Shown piece by piece: positions 17,093 through 26,145 of a stretch of 64,000 nt of DNA. The stretch's first letter is position 1. Each line of letters starts with the position of its first letter. The DNA lies in the NCBI GenBank assembly GCA_049585815.1, contig JBAVAR010000144.1, positions 1-64,000 of the forward strand, written 5' to 3'. The notes beneath the pieces were generated by a model. It did not search any database. It was not told where the DNA came from and saw only the letters and a list, made by a program, of their open reading frames with translations. The DNA is from DATLSM01 sp049585815 (lineage in GTDB: Bacteria > Actinomycetota > Thermoleophilia > Solirubrobacterales > 70-9). A program made the translations under genes and the position numbers.

Positions 17093-18949
17093 GTGGTGAG
17101 ATCCCTGGTCAAGTTGCTCGACGAGCAGAACCTTCGGCGCCTGGCGAGCGGCCGCTGCTTCGAGCGCGGCATCGACTATGCGGCCTCCGGCCAGGTCGCC
17201 CGGCTGGCTCGCAGCGAGACGAGCGTCGAAGCCAGCGTGCAGGGTGCCCACCGCTACCGGGTCGAGCTGTGGGAGGAGGACGGTGAGCTGCGAGGCCACT
17301 GCAGCTGTCCGATGGGCGCCGGTGGCGCCTTCTGCAAGCATTGCGTCGCGACGGGACTCGCCGCGCTCGAGGCGGGCGAAGGCGCAGCGACGCCGATCTC
17401 GATCGACGACGTGCGGGCTCACCTCGGCTCGCTGAAGAAGAAGCAGCTGGTAGAACTGCTGATCGATGAGGCGTCCGAGGACGAGCATCTGCTCGACCGC
17501 CTTCGCCTCCGCGCTGCGACGGGCAAGGACGGAGTCGACATGGGATCGTTCCGCGACGCGATCGACCACGCGGTAGACCCGGGTGGCTTCATCAGCTACG
17601 CGGAGGCCTACGATTACTCCCGCACGCTCGACGAGACGATCGCCTCGCTGCGAGCTGTCCTGCTCGCCGGCCATGCGACCGAGGCAGTAGAACTGATTGA
17701 GCACTGCTGCGCGGCGATCGAACGCACGGGCGGCCGGGTGGACGACTCCGACGGCCATCTCAGTATCGCCTTCGACAGCCTCCAGCGCCTCCACCACGAG
17801 GCCTGCGAGCAAGCCGACTTCGCGCCGACGAAGCTCGCCGAGCGGCTCTTCGAGTGGATGATGGCGAGCGACTACGAGCTCTTCTACGACGCTGCCGAGA
17901 TCTATGCGTCGCTGCTGGGAGAGCCGGGGCGCCACCGCTATGCGGAACTGGTGCGAGCCGAGTGGGAGCGCTTGCCAGCATTGCGGCCCGAGGACGATCG
18001 GCGCGCAAAGCAGGAGCTCCCGATCCTGATCGGCGATTACGAGGAGCGCGCCGAACGTAGCAAGCGCTTTCGGATCACCTACGTGATGAAGCTCCTGGCG
18101 AAGCAATCCGGCGATCCAGACGAGCTGGTCGCCGTGCTCTCACACGATCTCTCCTTGCCGTACTCGTTCCTAAGCATCGCCGAGGTTTATGCCGAAGCTG
18201 GCCGTGACGACGATGCGATTGAGTGGGCGGAGCGGGGAGTGGAGGCGTTCCCCGAGCGCGGCGACCCTCGGCTCGTCACCTTCCTCGCCGCGGCCCGGCG
18301 CAAGCGCGGCGAGCCCGCGCAGGCGGCGGAGCTGATGTGGAGCCTCTACGAGGCCCATCCCGGTCTCGACTACTTCGAAAAGCTCAAGCCCTATGCGGAC
18401 GAGGCCGGGACCTGGGACGAGATTCGCAGCCGCGCCCTCGACGTGCTGCGCGAGCGAATCAGTACCGCCCGGGACGAGCGCCACTCACGCGGATACGACT
18501 GCTCCTACCGCGACGCGACCGAGCTCGTCCGCATCCGCCTCGCCGAGGGCGACCTGGACGCCGCCCTCGCCGAGGCGCGGGAGGGCGGTTGCGAACCAGG
18601 GGTCTGGCTGGCGCTTGCCGAGTCCCTCGGGGAGGCCGAGCCGTGGGAGGCGATGATCATCTACCGCGAGCAGGTCGAGCCGACGATCGAACGCAAGCGC
18701 AAGACCGACTACCGCGAAGCCACAGATATGCTCGCCAAGATCCGCGACCTGATGGACTGCACCGGCCACAGCGATGAGTTCCCGGCATACCTGCAGGAGG
18801 TTCGCGAGAAACACAAGCGCAAGCGCAACCTGATGAAGCTCCTCCTGGAGCTGGAAGCCCACCCGGCGGTAGGAGCCTCCGACGCCTCAGACCCTGAGCA
18901 CCTCGACACCGTCGAAAGAGGAGAAGTCAGCATCTTGGGTGACCACTGA
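17093..18949 (+). CDS. SWIM zinc-finger protein with helical repeats
   Basis: About 618 residues from GTG 17093 (GTG 17096 is equally possible), with a GGGGGAG about 10 bases upstream. The frame is open far upstream, but there it lies antisense to the DUF2293 gene. The N-terminal about 90 residues end in a SWIM motif, HCSCPMGAGGAFCKHCVA (C-x-C...C-x-H), a zinc-binding fold for DNA or protein contact. The rest is alpha-helical with TPR-like repeats (for example YAEAGRDDDAIEWAERGVEA). The last 63 bases overlap the 3' end of vapC on the other strand, so the final 20 residues may have been replaced when the toxin pair arrived. Role unknown. Confidence 0.8.
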   Translation: MVRSLVKLLDEQNLRRLASGRCFERGIDYAASGQVARLARSETSVEASVQGAHRYRVELWEEDGELRGHCSCPMGAGGAFCKHCVATGLAALEAGEGAATPISIDDVRAHLGSLKKKQLVELLIDEASEDEHLLDRLRLRAATGKDGVDMGSFRDAIDHAVDPGGFISYAEAYDYSRTLDETIASLRAVLLAGHATEAVELIEHCCAAIERTGGRVDDSDGHLSIAFDSLQRLHHEACEQADFAPTKLAERLFEWMMASDYELFYDAAEIYASLLGEPGRHRYAELVRAEWERLPALRPEDDRRAKQELPILIGDYEERAERSKRFRITYVMKLLAKQSGDPDELVAVLSHDLSLPYSFLSIAEVYAEAGRDDDAIEWAERGVEAFPERGDPRLVTFLAAARRKRGEPAQAAELMWSLYEAHPGLDYFEKLKPYADEAGTWDEIRSRALDVLRERISTARDERHSRGYDCSYRDATELVRIRLAEGDLDAALAEAREGGCEPGVWLALAESLGEAEPWEAMIIYREQVEPTIERKRKTDYREATDMLAKIRDLMDCTGHSDEFPAYLQEVREKHKRKRNLMKLLLELEAHPAVGASDASDPEHLDTVERGEVSILGDH

Positions 18950-19270
18950 CGCGCCGTGGCGCATCGCGGTTGCGGCGATCCAGGTGTCGTGACGCCGCAA
19001 GCGCCGGCTGCGGGCGAGCTCGGTGGAGGCGAGGCGAGCGAAGCAGCTTGCGATCTCGGGGTCGACCGGTAGCAGGGGATAGGTGGCGCGAACCCGTGAA
19101 AGCGTCGCGAGACGGGTGGCGCGAGTATCGCTCTCGACGGCCCGCAGGACGCCGAGCTCCAGCTCGGCGGCGGTGATCACGGAGATGGCGATCTCCTCGG
19201 GGAGCTCGCCCAGCTCGCGGCCAGTCTCCTGCGCGACGAACACCGAAGTGTCGACGATCGCGCGCCTCAA
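18887..19270 (-). CDS. vapC: VapC-type PIN-domain toxin
   Basis: 127 residues from TTG 19270, which overlaps the antitoxin TGA; the frame upstream of it runs inside the antitoxin gene. PIN-domain acidic residues are all present: Asp7 in IVDTSVF, Glu in AAELELGVL, Asp in RRHDTWIAATA, Asp in VVTQDADF. VapC toxins are Mg-dependent RNases cutting tRNA or rRNA, neutralised by VapB. The 3' end overlaps the convergent SWIM gene. Confidence 0.88.
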   Translation of the reverse strand: MRRAIVDTSVFVAQETGRELGELPEEIAISVITAAELELGVLRAVESDTRATRLATLSRVRATYPLLPVDPEIASCFARLASTELARSRRLRRHDTWIAATAMRHGASVVTQDADFSSFDGVEVLRV

Positions 19271-19518
19271 GTGTCGTCTATCTTGGAGCCGCGAACGTCG
19301 GCGAGGTCGGCGAGCAGGCCCGGGTCGGCGGGAGCCTCGCGGACGATGCGCCGCAGCTCGGCTGTCGGAACCCACGGGTCGCGTCCCTCGCTGTGAGGGA
19401 GGATGTCGGCGACCGGACGGCGGTTGACGGTGAGCGTCAGGTGCTCGCCGGCTTCGAGCTCGGAAACCACCGCTGCGGTGGAGTTGCGCAGCTCGCGGAT
19501 GGAGACGTTGCGGCTCAT
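19267..19518 (-). CDS. vapB: VapB/Phd-YefM-type antitoxin
   Basis: 83 residues from ATG 19518. The N-terminal half has the Phd/YefM DNA-binding pattern MSRNVSIRELRNSTAAVVSE, then EAGEHLTLTVNRRPVADILP. The C-terminal half (RDPWVPTAELRRIVREA) would wrap the toxin. It lies directly upstream of and overlaps vapC. Such antitoxins repress their own promoter; a TACAGT sequence about 10 bases before the ATG could be the -10 box. Confidence 0.85.
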   Translation of the reverse strand: MSRNVSIRELRNSTAAVVSELEAGEHLTLTVNRRPVADILPHSEGRDPWVPTAELRRIVREAPADPGLLADLADVRGSKIDDT

Positions 19519-19760
19519 GTGCTCGACTGTAGCACTAGTTGCGACGGCAGGGCACAGAATGATAAATAAACTCGCGGAAGGCTGCCGGGCACCGGGCCTG
19601 GCCGAATGTGCGGCCTGGCCCCGACCTCGCCATTTGGGCTCCACCGCCGTGGGGAGTCCAAGAACCGCTGCGCTGGAATCCGCCGTAATCAGCGGGCGGG
19701 ATCTGCACCTGGGCCGCGATCCCTCAGCTTTCTCTCACGTTTCCCTGTCAGCATCGTGGT

Positions 19761-20438
19761 ATGCGCCTTTTGGTCGCCGATGATGAGGCGGCCGTGCGCG
19801 ATGCTCTTGCGCTCGTGCTCGATCTCAACGATTTCGAAGTGACGACGGTGATCGACGGCCGTGAGGCCATCAGAGCGCTATCGGCGGACCGTCCCGACGC
19901 GGTGATCCTCGACGTTCTGATGCCCGGTCTCGACGGCCTAGAGGTCTGTCGACGCATCCGCGCTACGGGCAACCGCATCCCTGTGCTGATGCTGACGGCG
20001 AGGGCAGAGGTGAGCGAGCGGGTCGCCGGCCTAGAGGCCGGCGCTGATGATTACCTGGTCAAGCCCTTCGCTGGCGAGGAGCTGATCGCGCGCCTGCGCG
20101 CGCTGCTGCGCCGCACTGGCTGGAACGGAGACGAGCCGATCCTACGCTTCGAGGATCTCGAACTTGATCTGCAGGCCCATGAGGCGCACCGTGGCGGCCG
20201 TCTGCTCGAGCTCACGCGTACTGAGTTCCTCTTGCTTGAAGTGCTGCTGCGCCACCCTCGCCAGGTGCTCACCAGAGCGGCGATCTTCGATCATGTGTGG
20301 GGCTATGACTTCGGTCCTGCCTCAAACTCACTCGAGGTCTATATCGGCTACCTGCGTCGTAAGACCGAGGCAGCTGGGGAGCCACGTCTTTTGCACACGG
20401 TGCGCGGGGTCGGCTACGTGCTGAGAGCGAAACGATGA
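19761..20438 (+). CDS. OmpR-family response regulator
   Basis: 225 residues. Receiver domain with acidic pair DDEA at 7-9, phosphoacceptor Asp51 (VILDVLMPGLDG), Thr in LMLTARAE, and Lys in DDYLVKPF. The C-terminal winged helix is PhoB-type (ELTRTEFLLLEVLLRHPRQV, then VWGYDF and NSLEVYIGYLRRK). Resembles MprA-type regulators. ATGA overlap with the sensor kinase gene. It probably controls the downstream lipoprotein and exporter genes. Confidence 0.93.
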   Translation: MRLLVADDEAAVRDALALVLDLNDFEVTTVIDGREAIRALSADRPDAVILDVLMPGLDGLEVCRRIRATGNRIPVLMLTARAEVSERVAGLEAGADDYLVKPFAGEELIARLRALLRRTGWNGDEPILRFEDLELDLQAHEAHRGGRLLELTRTEFLLLEVLLRHPRQVLTRAAIFDHVWGYDFGPASNSLEVYIGYLRRKTEAAGEPRLLHTVRGVGYVLRAKR

Positions 20439-22111
20439 GCTTCCGCTGGCGCGTCGTGCTGCTGGCTGCCGGGGCGGTGGCTACCGCGGTGGTGCTGGCT
20501 TCGGTAGTCGTCTACATAGCTACCCGCAACGAGTTGCTGGGGCAGATCGACGCCAGCCTGCGCGCGAAGCTGACCCCGGGCCAACCACAGGCAGTCCGGG
20601 TCAGAGGCACACCCCTGGGGGCTTCCCTGTTTTCGAGACCGAGGGCGGGAGGAAGGGGGCCTGCCCTCCCAACCTTGCCGAACATCGGCATCGCCCCACC
20701 GTCGGGCGCCGCGGCGATCAAGGTCCACCCCCGGAATCTGCGAGTGGTGCAGGCCGACGTTTCCCCTGGGGGAAACGTCGTGATCGCACGTAAACCCGGG
20801 ATCCCCCGAGTTGGCGGCTTTTCGAATCGAGTACTCGACAGCTTGGGCAACCAGCTCGTCTTGCCAGCTCAGGGGTTCGGTGGAGCCACCGGTTACGTGC
20901 AGGTTGAGCAGGCAAATAGTCGCCACTTGCGTCCCGCAAGTGCGGGGCCGGCGCTCCTTCCGGTTACCGCCGCGACTCGGGCGGTGGCCGCGGGTCAGAA
21001 GCCGCCGTTCTTCGCCGAAGCGATGATCTCAGGTACACCGGTGCGAACTCTTACCGAGCGCGCAGCGCACGGTTGGGTATGGCAGGTAGCGCTGCCGCTT
21101 AGCGAGGTGAACAGCACGCTCGATCACCTCAAACTCGTGCTGGCGATTGTCAGCCTTGCGGGAATCGCGCTGGCGGCCGGGCTCGGGCTGCTGGTCTCGA
21201 AGGCCGCGCTGATGCCTGTGCGCCGCCTGACCGGCGCGGCCGCGCGGGTAGCGCGCACGCAGGATCTCGGCCACCGGATCGAGGCCGGGGGGGAGGACGA
21301 GCTCGGGCGTCTAGCCGCCAGCTTCAACACGATGCTTGCTGCCCTTGAGCGCTCCCAGTTGGCCCAACGCCAGCTTGTATCTGACGCCTCCCATGAGCTG
21401 CGCACCCCGCTGACCAGCGTCGGGGCGAACCTCGATGCACTCGCGATCGGCGAGCGGCTGAGCGCGGACGAGCGCGCCCGGGTTGTCGCAGCCGCACAGA
21501 CACAGCTACGGGAGCTGGCCGTGTTGGTGGGCGATCTGGTCGATCTTTCCAAGACCGAGGTCGATGAGATCGAGATCGAGGACGTCCGCTTTGACCTCGT
21601 CGTCGCCAGCGCGCTCGAGCGTGCCCGTCTGCACGCGCCGGCTTGTCGCTTCATTCTTGCCGCCGAGCCCAGTCTGGTTCGCGCCGCGCCGGCCCGGCTG
21701 GACCGGGCGGTTGCCAACCTCCTCGACAACGCGGTCAAGTGGGGCCCGCCGGCCGGGCCGATTGAGGTGCAAGTGCGCGCTGGCCGCCTCGAGGTCCACG
21801 ACCACGGGCCCGGAATCGCAGCGGAGGACTTCCCCCGCGTCTTCGATCGCTTCTACCGTGCACCGGCGGCTCGCGGTCGACCCGGGTCAGGGCTGGGGCT
21901 GGCGATTGTGCGCCAGGTAGCCGAGGCTCACGGTGGTGCCGTGCACGCCGCCAACGATCCTGGCGGCGGCGCCAGGTTGACGCTCGAGCTGCCGGCGCTT
22001 CGGATGACGGACACCGAGCTGGCGGCATCCGGGCGAAATGCCGCCTTACCTCCCGGTGTAAGTCAGATAGGCCACGTCCTCTCAGACGATTCTCAGGTGC
22101 CTCACAGATGA
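20435..22111 (+). CDS. Sensor histidine kinase
   Basis: 558 residues. TM1 at about 7-29, an extracytoplasmic sensor region of about 200 residues rich in Pro/Gly, TM2 at about 233-255, then HAMP (LMPVRRLTGAAARVARTQDL), HisKA with His320 (SDASHELRTPLTSVGANLDAL), and a HATPase domain with N box NLLDNAVKW, G1 HDHGPGI and G2 GSGLGLAIVRQV. Layout as in MprB/TcrY-type kinases. The signal is unknown. The cognate regulator is encoded just upstream, and the exporter downstream suggests cell-envelope stress or drug sensing. Confidence 0.92.
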   Translation: MSFRWRVVLLAAGAVATAVVLASVVVYIATRNELLGQIDASLRAKLTPGQPQAVRVRGTPLGASLFSRPRAGGRGPALPTLPNIGIAPPSGAAAIKVHPRNLRVVQADVSPGGNVVIARKPGIPRVGGFSNRVLDSLGNQLVLPAQGFGGATGYVQVEQANSRHLRPASAGPALLPVTAATRAVAAGQKPPFFAEAMISGTPVRTLTERAAHGWVWQVALPLSEVNSTLDHLKLVLAIVSLAGIALAAGLGLLVSKAALMPVRRLTGAAARVARTQDLGHRIEAGGEDELGRLAASFNTMLAALERSQLAQRQLVSDASHELRTPLTSVGANLDALAIGERLSADERARVVAAAQTQLRELAVLVGDLVDLSKTEVDEIEIEDVRFDLVVASALERARLHAPACRFILAAEPSLVRAAPARLDRAVANLLDNAVKWGPPAGPIEVQVRAGRLEVHDHGPGIAAEDFPRVFDRFYRAPAARGRPGSGLGLAIVRQVAEAHGGAVHAANDPGGGARLTLELPALRMTDTELAASGRNAALPPGVSQIGHVLSDDSQVPHR

Positions 22112-22162
22112 TGTCCCCTTGCTCGCGCTGACCCGACCCGCGGCGAATCAGAAGTTGACCGG

Positions 22163-22744
22163 ATGCAAACCAGCATCGAGCCGAACTTGCTGAACCGCAC
22201 GCCGCGGGCGCGACTGCTTGCCCCCCTGGCGCTGATCAGTGGGGTTTTGTTGGCAGGATGCGGGGCAGGCTCAGGTAGCCAGGGCCTCGCAGCATCGGGC
22301 GGCGCGACCCGTCCGACCCAGCTCGCCTTCTCCAAGTGCATGCGCGGCAACGGCGTCCCGAACTTTCCAGACCCGTCTTCCAATGGACTGATTCGGGTGC
22401 GCGCCGGGGTCGACCCCTCCTCGCCCACGTTCACGGCTGCCCAGGCGAAGTGCCAGAAGTTCCGGCCAAACGAAGGTGGCCCGTTGTCGGGCCCACCTCC
22501 TTCCGCGCAGAAGTTCGCACAGATGCTGAGGGTCTCGCGGTGCATGCGCCGGCGCGGCATCGCCAACTTCCCCGACCCCCGAGCAACGCCGCCTTCCAGC
22601 CCGCAAGCCGCGCTTGGCCCCGGCGGTGGCGTCATCAGCAACATCGAAGGCGTGATCTTTGTCTTTCCCCACGGCGTCGACCTGCAATCGCCGGCGCTCG
22701 CGCGGGCGGCGGCCCTGTGTGGGTTTCCACTGCACAACCACTGA
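22163..22744 (+). CDS. Lipoprotein with paired CMR motifs
   Basis: 193 residues. Signal peptide with lipobox LLAGC (Cys33), so anchored on the outer face of the membrane. The mature part contains two related units: LAFSKCMRGNGVPNFPDP and MLRVSRCMRRRGIANFPDP, each followed after 30-50 residues by another Cys (AKCQKFRP and AALCGFP). I recognise this as a recurring actinobacterial family without known function. It lies 51 bases after the kinase gene. Four Cys in two pairs suggest disulfides or ligand/metal binding (inference). Confidence 0.75.
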   Translation: MQTSIEPNLLNRTPRARLLAPLALISGVLLAGCGAGSGSQGLAASGGATRPTQLAFSKCMRGNGVPNFPDPSSNGLIRVRAGVDPSSPTFTAAQAKCQKFRPNEGGPLSGPPPSAQKFAQMLRVSRCMRRRGIANFPDPRATPPSSPQAALGPGGGVISNIEGVIFVFPHGVDLQSPALARAAALCGFPLHNH

Positions 22745-23002
22745 TCAAAAGAGGGCGGTGCTGAGTGTGGCGGTCCGGATCTTGGCTGCGGCGGGAGGAG
22801 CCTGCGAGGGAGAGCAAACCCCGCATGCTGTTGAAGCATGAGTTGGGAGGGTGCCAAGCGCCCGTCTCCGCCTTTCGGAAGCCGATCGGCAACCGTTCAC
22901 CGAACTCTTCGGTCTCTCTCAGGCTTCTCTCATGTTGTGTCGGTTTGATCGGGGTCGCCCCGCCCCGCCTGGGCGCCATCGTCGACTCGCAAAGGAGCGC
23001 CC

Positions 23003-23587
23003 ATGCCACGCCATGCACGCCTTGCCAGCCTTCTATTACTCTGCGGGGGCGGGGGCCTGTTGCTCGCAGCCTGCGGCGCCTCCTCGTCCCCATCCACCAG
23101 CACTGCGGCATTTTCTCCGGAAGCAATGGTGAAGTTTGCGCGCTGCCTGCGCGAACACGGGATTGAGGCCTCCACCCCGACCGGATCCCAAGGAGGTATC
23201 GCGCTGAAAATCACCGGGTCCGGCAGTCGGCAGGTATTCGAAGCAGCCCAAAATGCCTGTAAGCGCTTTCGCCCGCCGCCTCCGCACTTCACGCCCGCCG
23301 AACAGGCCGCTCACCAGGAAGCGGCGCTGAAATTCGCGAAATGCATGCGCAGCCACGGCATCGATGTGCCCGATCCCACCTCCAGCGGGGGCCAGGTCAA
23401 AATTGGATTAGGACGCGGGCCCGGCGGTCCCAACCCGTCCAGCGCCACCTTCCAGGCCGCGCAGAAAGCCTGCCAGGGGTACTTCCCCGGTCCGAAGGGT
23501 CCAAAGCCGTTCCCCGGCCCGGTTGGGGCAGGCCCGCCCGGTAAGGGTGGTGGTGGGGGCAATGCGGCGGTCCAGGTGGTTAGGTGA
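23003..23587 (+). CDS. Second lipoprotein with paired CMR-like motifs
   Basis: 194 residues, paralogue of the preceding lipoprotein. Lipobox LLLAAC (Cys24). Units MVKFARCLREHGIEASTP and ALKFAKCMRSHGIDVPDP, each followed by a second Cys (QNACKRFRPPPP and QKACQGYFPGP). Ends in a Pro/Gly-rich tail (GPKPFPGPVGAGPPGKGGGG). An AAGGAG lies 9 bases before the ATG. Sits between the first lipoprotein and the exporter adaptor gene; a periplasmic partner of the exporter or sensor is inferred. Confidence 0.75.
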   Translation: MPRHARLASLLLLCGGGGLLLAACGASSSPSTSTAAFSPEAMVKFARCLREHGIEASTPTGSQGGIALKITGSGSRQVFEAAQNACKRFRPPPPHFTPAEQAAHQEAALKFAKCMRSHGIDVPDPTSSGGQVKIGLGRGPGGPNPSSATFQAAQKACQGYFPGPKGPKPFPGPVGAGPPGKGGGGGNAAVQVVR

Positions 23588-24061
23588 GGGCGCTCTGTTT
23601 GAGCCCCGTAGCGCCGGCGCTCCCGGGGGCTTATCGGAAGCACTCCCCTTGCCCCGGCCTTTGCGGCGGCGAAGCCATGCTGCAGCGAGGGACCCGAGAC
23701 GATTCCGAAAGGATCCGCGAACTCCCTTGGAAGGACTCTCGGGTTGGGGGGGAGATGATGTCTTGTCCCGGCATCCGTGAGGGAATCCCGAAGTGGTTTT
23801 CAAGAGTAAAGCGAGTCTGGTCGAGTGGGCAGCGGGCGTTGTTTGGTTTGCCCGCCGACGTGGACCAACTGGTATCTGACAGCCGACGGGGGTGCCTTTT
23901 CTTGACGCCGAACCCCCCAAGTACAGGGTGTAGCGGCGCTGGGAAAGTAGCGGCGCCCAGCAGCACCGAGTCGAGGAGCGAACGCTACGCTCTCCACGTC
24001 TGGCAACCCGTCCGCGCCACCCAGCGCTACGACCTCACCTCCACCATGTCGGTCGGGTTGT
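23588..24061. other. Stretch between lipoprotein and adaptor genes
   Basis: An uninterrupted plus-strand frame spans it, but its composition (Arg, Ser, Cys, Pro) is not protein-like and no family is recognisable. Two near-identical GTAGCGGCGC words lie at about 23929 and 23947. A promoter for the exporter genes may be here; none was identified. Confidence 0.4.
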
Positions 24062-25456
24062 GTGGCTGAACCGGTGGCCTCCGTCCGCCCCGGACAGCGT
24101 GACGCCGCCTCGGTTTCGAGTGCCGCTGGCCCTGCAAATGACGGCAACGGCTGGCCGGGTCAGCCTCGGTCGAGGCGGCGTAGACGCAACCGGCTCCTTG
24201 CGGCGACTTCGTTTCTGGCCGTCGGGGTGGCGGTGGCAGTGGCCGTTGCGATTGAGTCGGGGTCAGGACAAAGGAGCAGCCCAAGCACGGCGGTGCCACC
24301 TGGTGACACGACGACGACGGTGACGCGCCGTACGCTGGTCGAACACACGCAAGTTGATGGCACTCTCGGCTACGGCGGCACGGTTGAACTCTATGACCGT
24401 CTACCGGGGACCTTCACCTCGCTGCCCACCGTCGGCGCGGTGATCAGGCGGGGGGGAACGCTATTTCGGGTCAACGACCAACCGGTGACATTGATGTACG
24501 GATCGCTGCCGGCCTACCGGGGGCTGAAGGTCGGAGTCAGCGACGGTTCCGATGTGGCGGAGCTGAACGCCAACCTGATCACCCTGGGCTTTGATCCCTA
24601 CGGCGCGATCACAAACCGCAGCGAATTCAGCGAAGCCACTGCAGAGGCCGTGCGTCGCTGGCAGCACTCCAAGGGGCTGAGGGAAACCGGCAAGGTGGAA
24701 CTCGGTCAAATCGTATTCGCGCCCGGAGCCAGGCGGGTCACCGAGGTGCACGTATCGCTGGGCCAGGATCCCCCCGGCTCCTCGAGCTCCAAGGAATCAG
24801 GGACCAAGCAGCCGAAGGAAGAAAAGGCGGCCGGGAAGCCCAGCGTTGAAGAAGAATCCAGCGGGGACAAAGGCTCCAAGGAAGCCGACGCTGAAAAGAA
24901 GTCCAGCGATAGAAAGGAAGGGGGGCACTCCAGCGAAGGAGCCGGCTCGGCTGTGGCGGTGCTGGCCACCACCTCCACCCGCCAGCTCGTGCAGCTCAAG
25001 GTGAAGGCCGGACAACAGGAGCTTGCTCAAGTCGGTGAGTCGGTGCCCGTGACGCTGCCAGACGGCGGTGTCGTGTACGGGCACATCACGAACGTCGGCA
25101 CGGTAGCCGAAGCTGCTGGAAGCGGAAACGGAGCTGGCGGCGGTGAAGGTGGGGGCGAAGAAGGTGGGGGCGAAGAACCCACCATCGCAGTAAGGCTCGC
25201 CCTCGATCATCCAGTGGCTCGCCTCGATGAGGCGCCGGTGACGGTCGAACTGGTTAAGAGCGTCAACCGGAATGTCCTCGCGGTATCGGCTGCCGCGCTG
25301 GTAGCGACCGCGGGCGGTGGCTATGCGGTCGAGGCAGTGAAGGGCGCCCGTCGCGTGGAGCTGCCGGTCACCCCTGGTGCGTTTGTCGACGGCTACGTGG
25401 AGATTGAAGGTGGCGGTGTCCACGCCGGCCTGAGGGTGACCGAACCGAGGGAATGA
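24062..25456 (+). CDS. Periplasmic adaptor (HlyD/MacA-like) with peptidoglycan-binding domain
   Basis: 464 residues. One TM near 44-62 after a basic cytoplasmic head (RSRRRRRNR). Next comes a barrel/lipoyl-like strand region (RRTLVEHTQVDGTLGYGG), then a peptidoglycan-binding domain (DVAELNANLITLGFDPYG to EAVRRWQHSKGLRETG). Where MacA has its coiled-coil hairpin there is a Lys/Glu/Ser linker of about 60 residues. A beta-barrel follows (LVQLKVKAGQQELAQVGESV) with a Gly/Glu tract (GGGEGGGEEGGGEE). It couples the ABC exporter to the wall side. ATGA overlap with the ATPase gene. Confidence 0.82.
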   Translation: MAEPVASVRPGQRDAASVSSAAGPANDGNGWPGQPRSRRRRRNRLLAATSFLAVGVAVAVAVAIESGSGQRSSPSTAVPPGDTTTTVTRRTLVEHTQVDGTLGYGGTVELYDRLPGTFTSLPTVGAVIRRGGTLFRVNDQPVTLMYGSLPAYRGLKVGVSDGSDVAELNANLITLGFDPYGAITNRSEFSEATAEAVRRWQHSKGLRETGKVELGQIVFAPGARRVTEVHVSLGQDPPGSSSSKESGTKQPKEEKAAGKPSVEEESSGDKGSKEADAEKKSSDRKEGGHSSEGAGSAVAVLATTSTRQLVQLKVKAGQQELAQVGESVPVTLPDGGVVYGHITNVGTVAEAAGSGNGAGGGEGGGEEGGGEEPTIAVRLALDHPVARLDEAPVTVELVKSVNRNVLAVSAAALVATAGGGYAVEAVKGARRVELPVTPGAFVDGYVEIEGGGVHAGLRVTEPRE

Positions 25457-26145
25457 GCGCCGAGTTCGTACTCGAGTTGCGTGACGTTTTCAAGCGCTAC
25501 CCGAACGGCGTTGAGGCGCTCAGCGGGGTGAGCCTGAGCGTTGAGGCGGGCGAGTTGTGTGCGATCGTCGGCCCGTCCGGATCGGGCAAGTCGACGCTAC
25601 TGCATATCATCGGCACCCTCGAGCGTGCAAGCAGCGGCGTCGTGCGGATTGCCGGCACGGACGTCTCTAATGCTTCCGATGGGCTGCTCGCTGCACTGAG
25701 GGCGCGGCGGATCGGCTTTGTCTTCCAACAGTTTCACCTGATCGAGGCGCAGAGTGCGCTGGAAAACGTCACCGCTGGCCTGCTCTACACGGGTACCCCG
25801 GCTCGCGAGCGGCGCCGCGCGGCCCGCGAGGCGCTTGAGCAGGTCGGCCTCGCCAACCGCGCGGCGCATACCACGGCGCTCCTTTCCGGCGGCGAGCGCC
25901 AGCGTGTGGCGATCGCGCGAGCCCTGGTTAGCTCACCCGCGATCATCCTCGCCGACGAGCCGACGGGCAATCTGGACACGGCGAGCGGGGCTGAGATCCT
26001 CGGGCTCCTGCATGCCTTAAACGAGCGCGGGACTACGGTTTTGGTGATCACCCACGATCGGGAGATCGCCGCAACGCTGCCACGGCGCTTGGAGATGCGC
26101 GACGGGCGCCTGATCCACGACGAGGTTCAGGTACTGGCGAGGTGA
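25453..26145 (+). CDS. MacB/LolD-type ABC transporter ATPase
   Basis: 230 residues. Walker A GPSGSGKSTLL, Q-loop FVFQQFHLIEAQSALENV, signature LSGGERQRVAIARAL, Walker B IILADEPTGNLDT, switch LVITHDREIA. The DEPTGNLD and QQF.L signatures place it in the MacB/LolD/FtsE group that drives mechanotransmission permeases. Overlaps both neighbours by four bases. Confidence 0.92.
   Translation: MSAEFVLELRDVFKRYPNGVEALSGVSLSVEAGELCAIVGPSGSGKSTLLHIIGTLERASSGVVRIAGTDVSNASDGLLAALRARRIGFVFQQFHLIEAQSALENVTAGLLYTGTPARERRRAAREALEQVGLANRAAHTTALLSGGERQRVAIARALVSSPAIILADEPTGNLDTASGAEILGLLHALNERGTTVLVITHDREIAATLPRRLEMRDGRLIHDEVQVLAR

Noticed and set aside
23584..24069. 161-codon frame bridging the lipoprotein and adaptor genes
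   Set aside because: Starts by GTGA overlap, but the translation is Cys/Arg/Ser-rich without any recognisable pattern. Left as intergenic.
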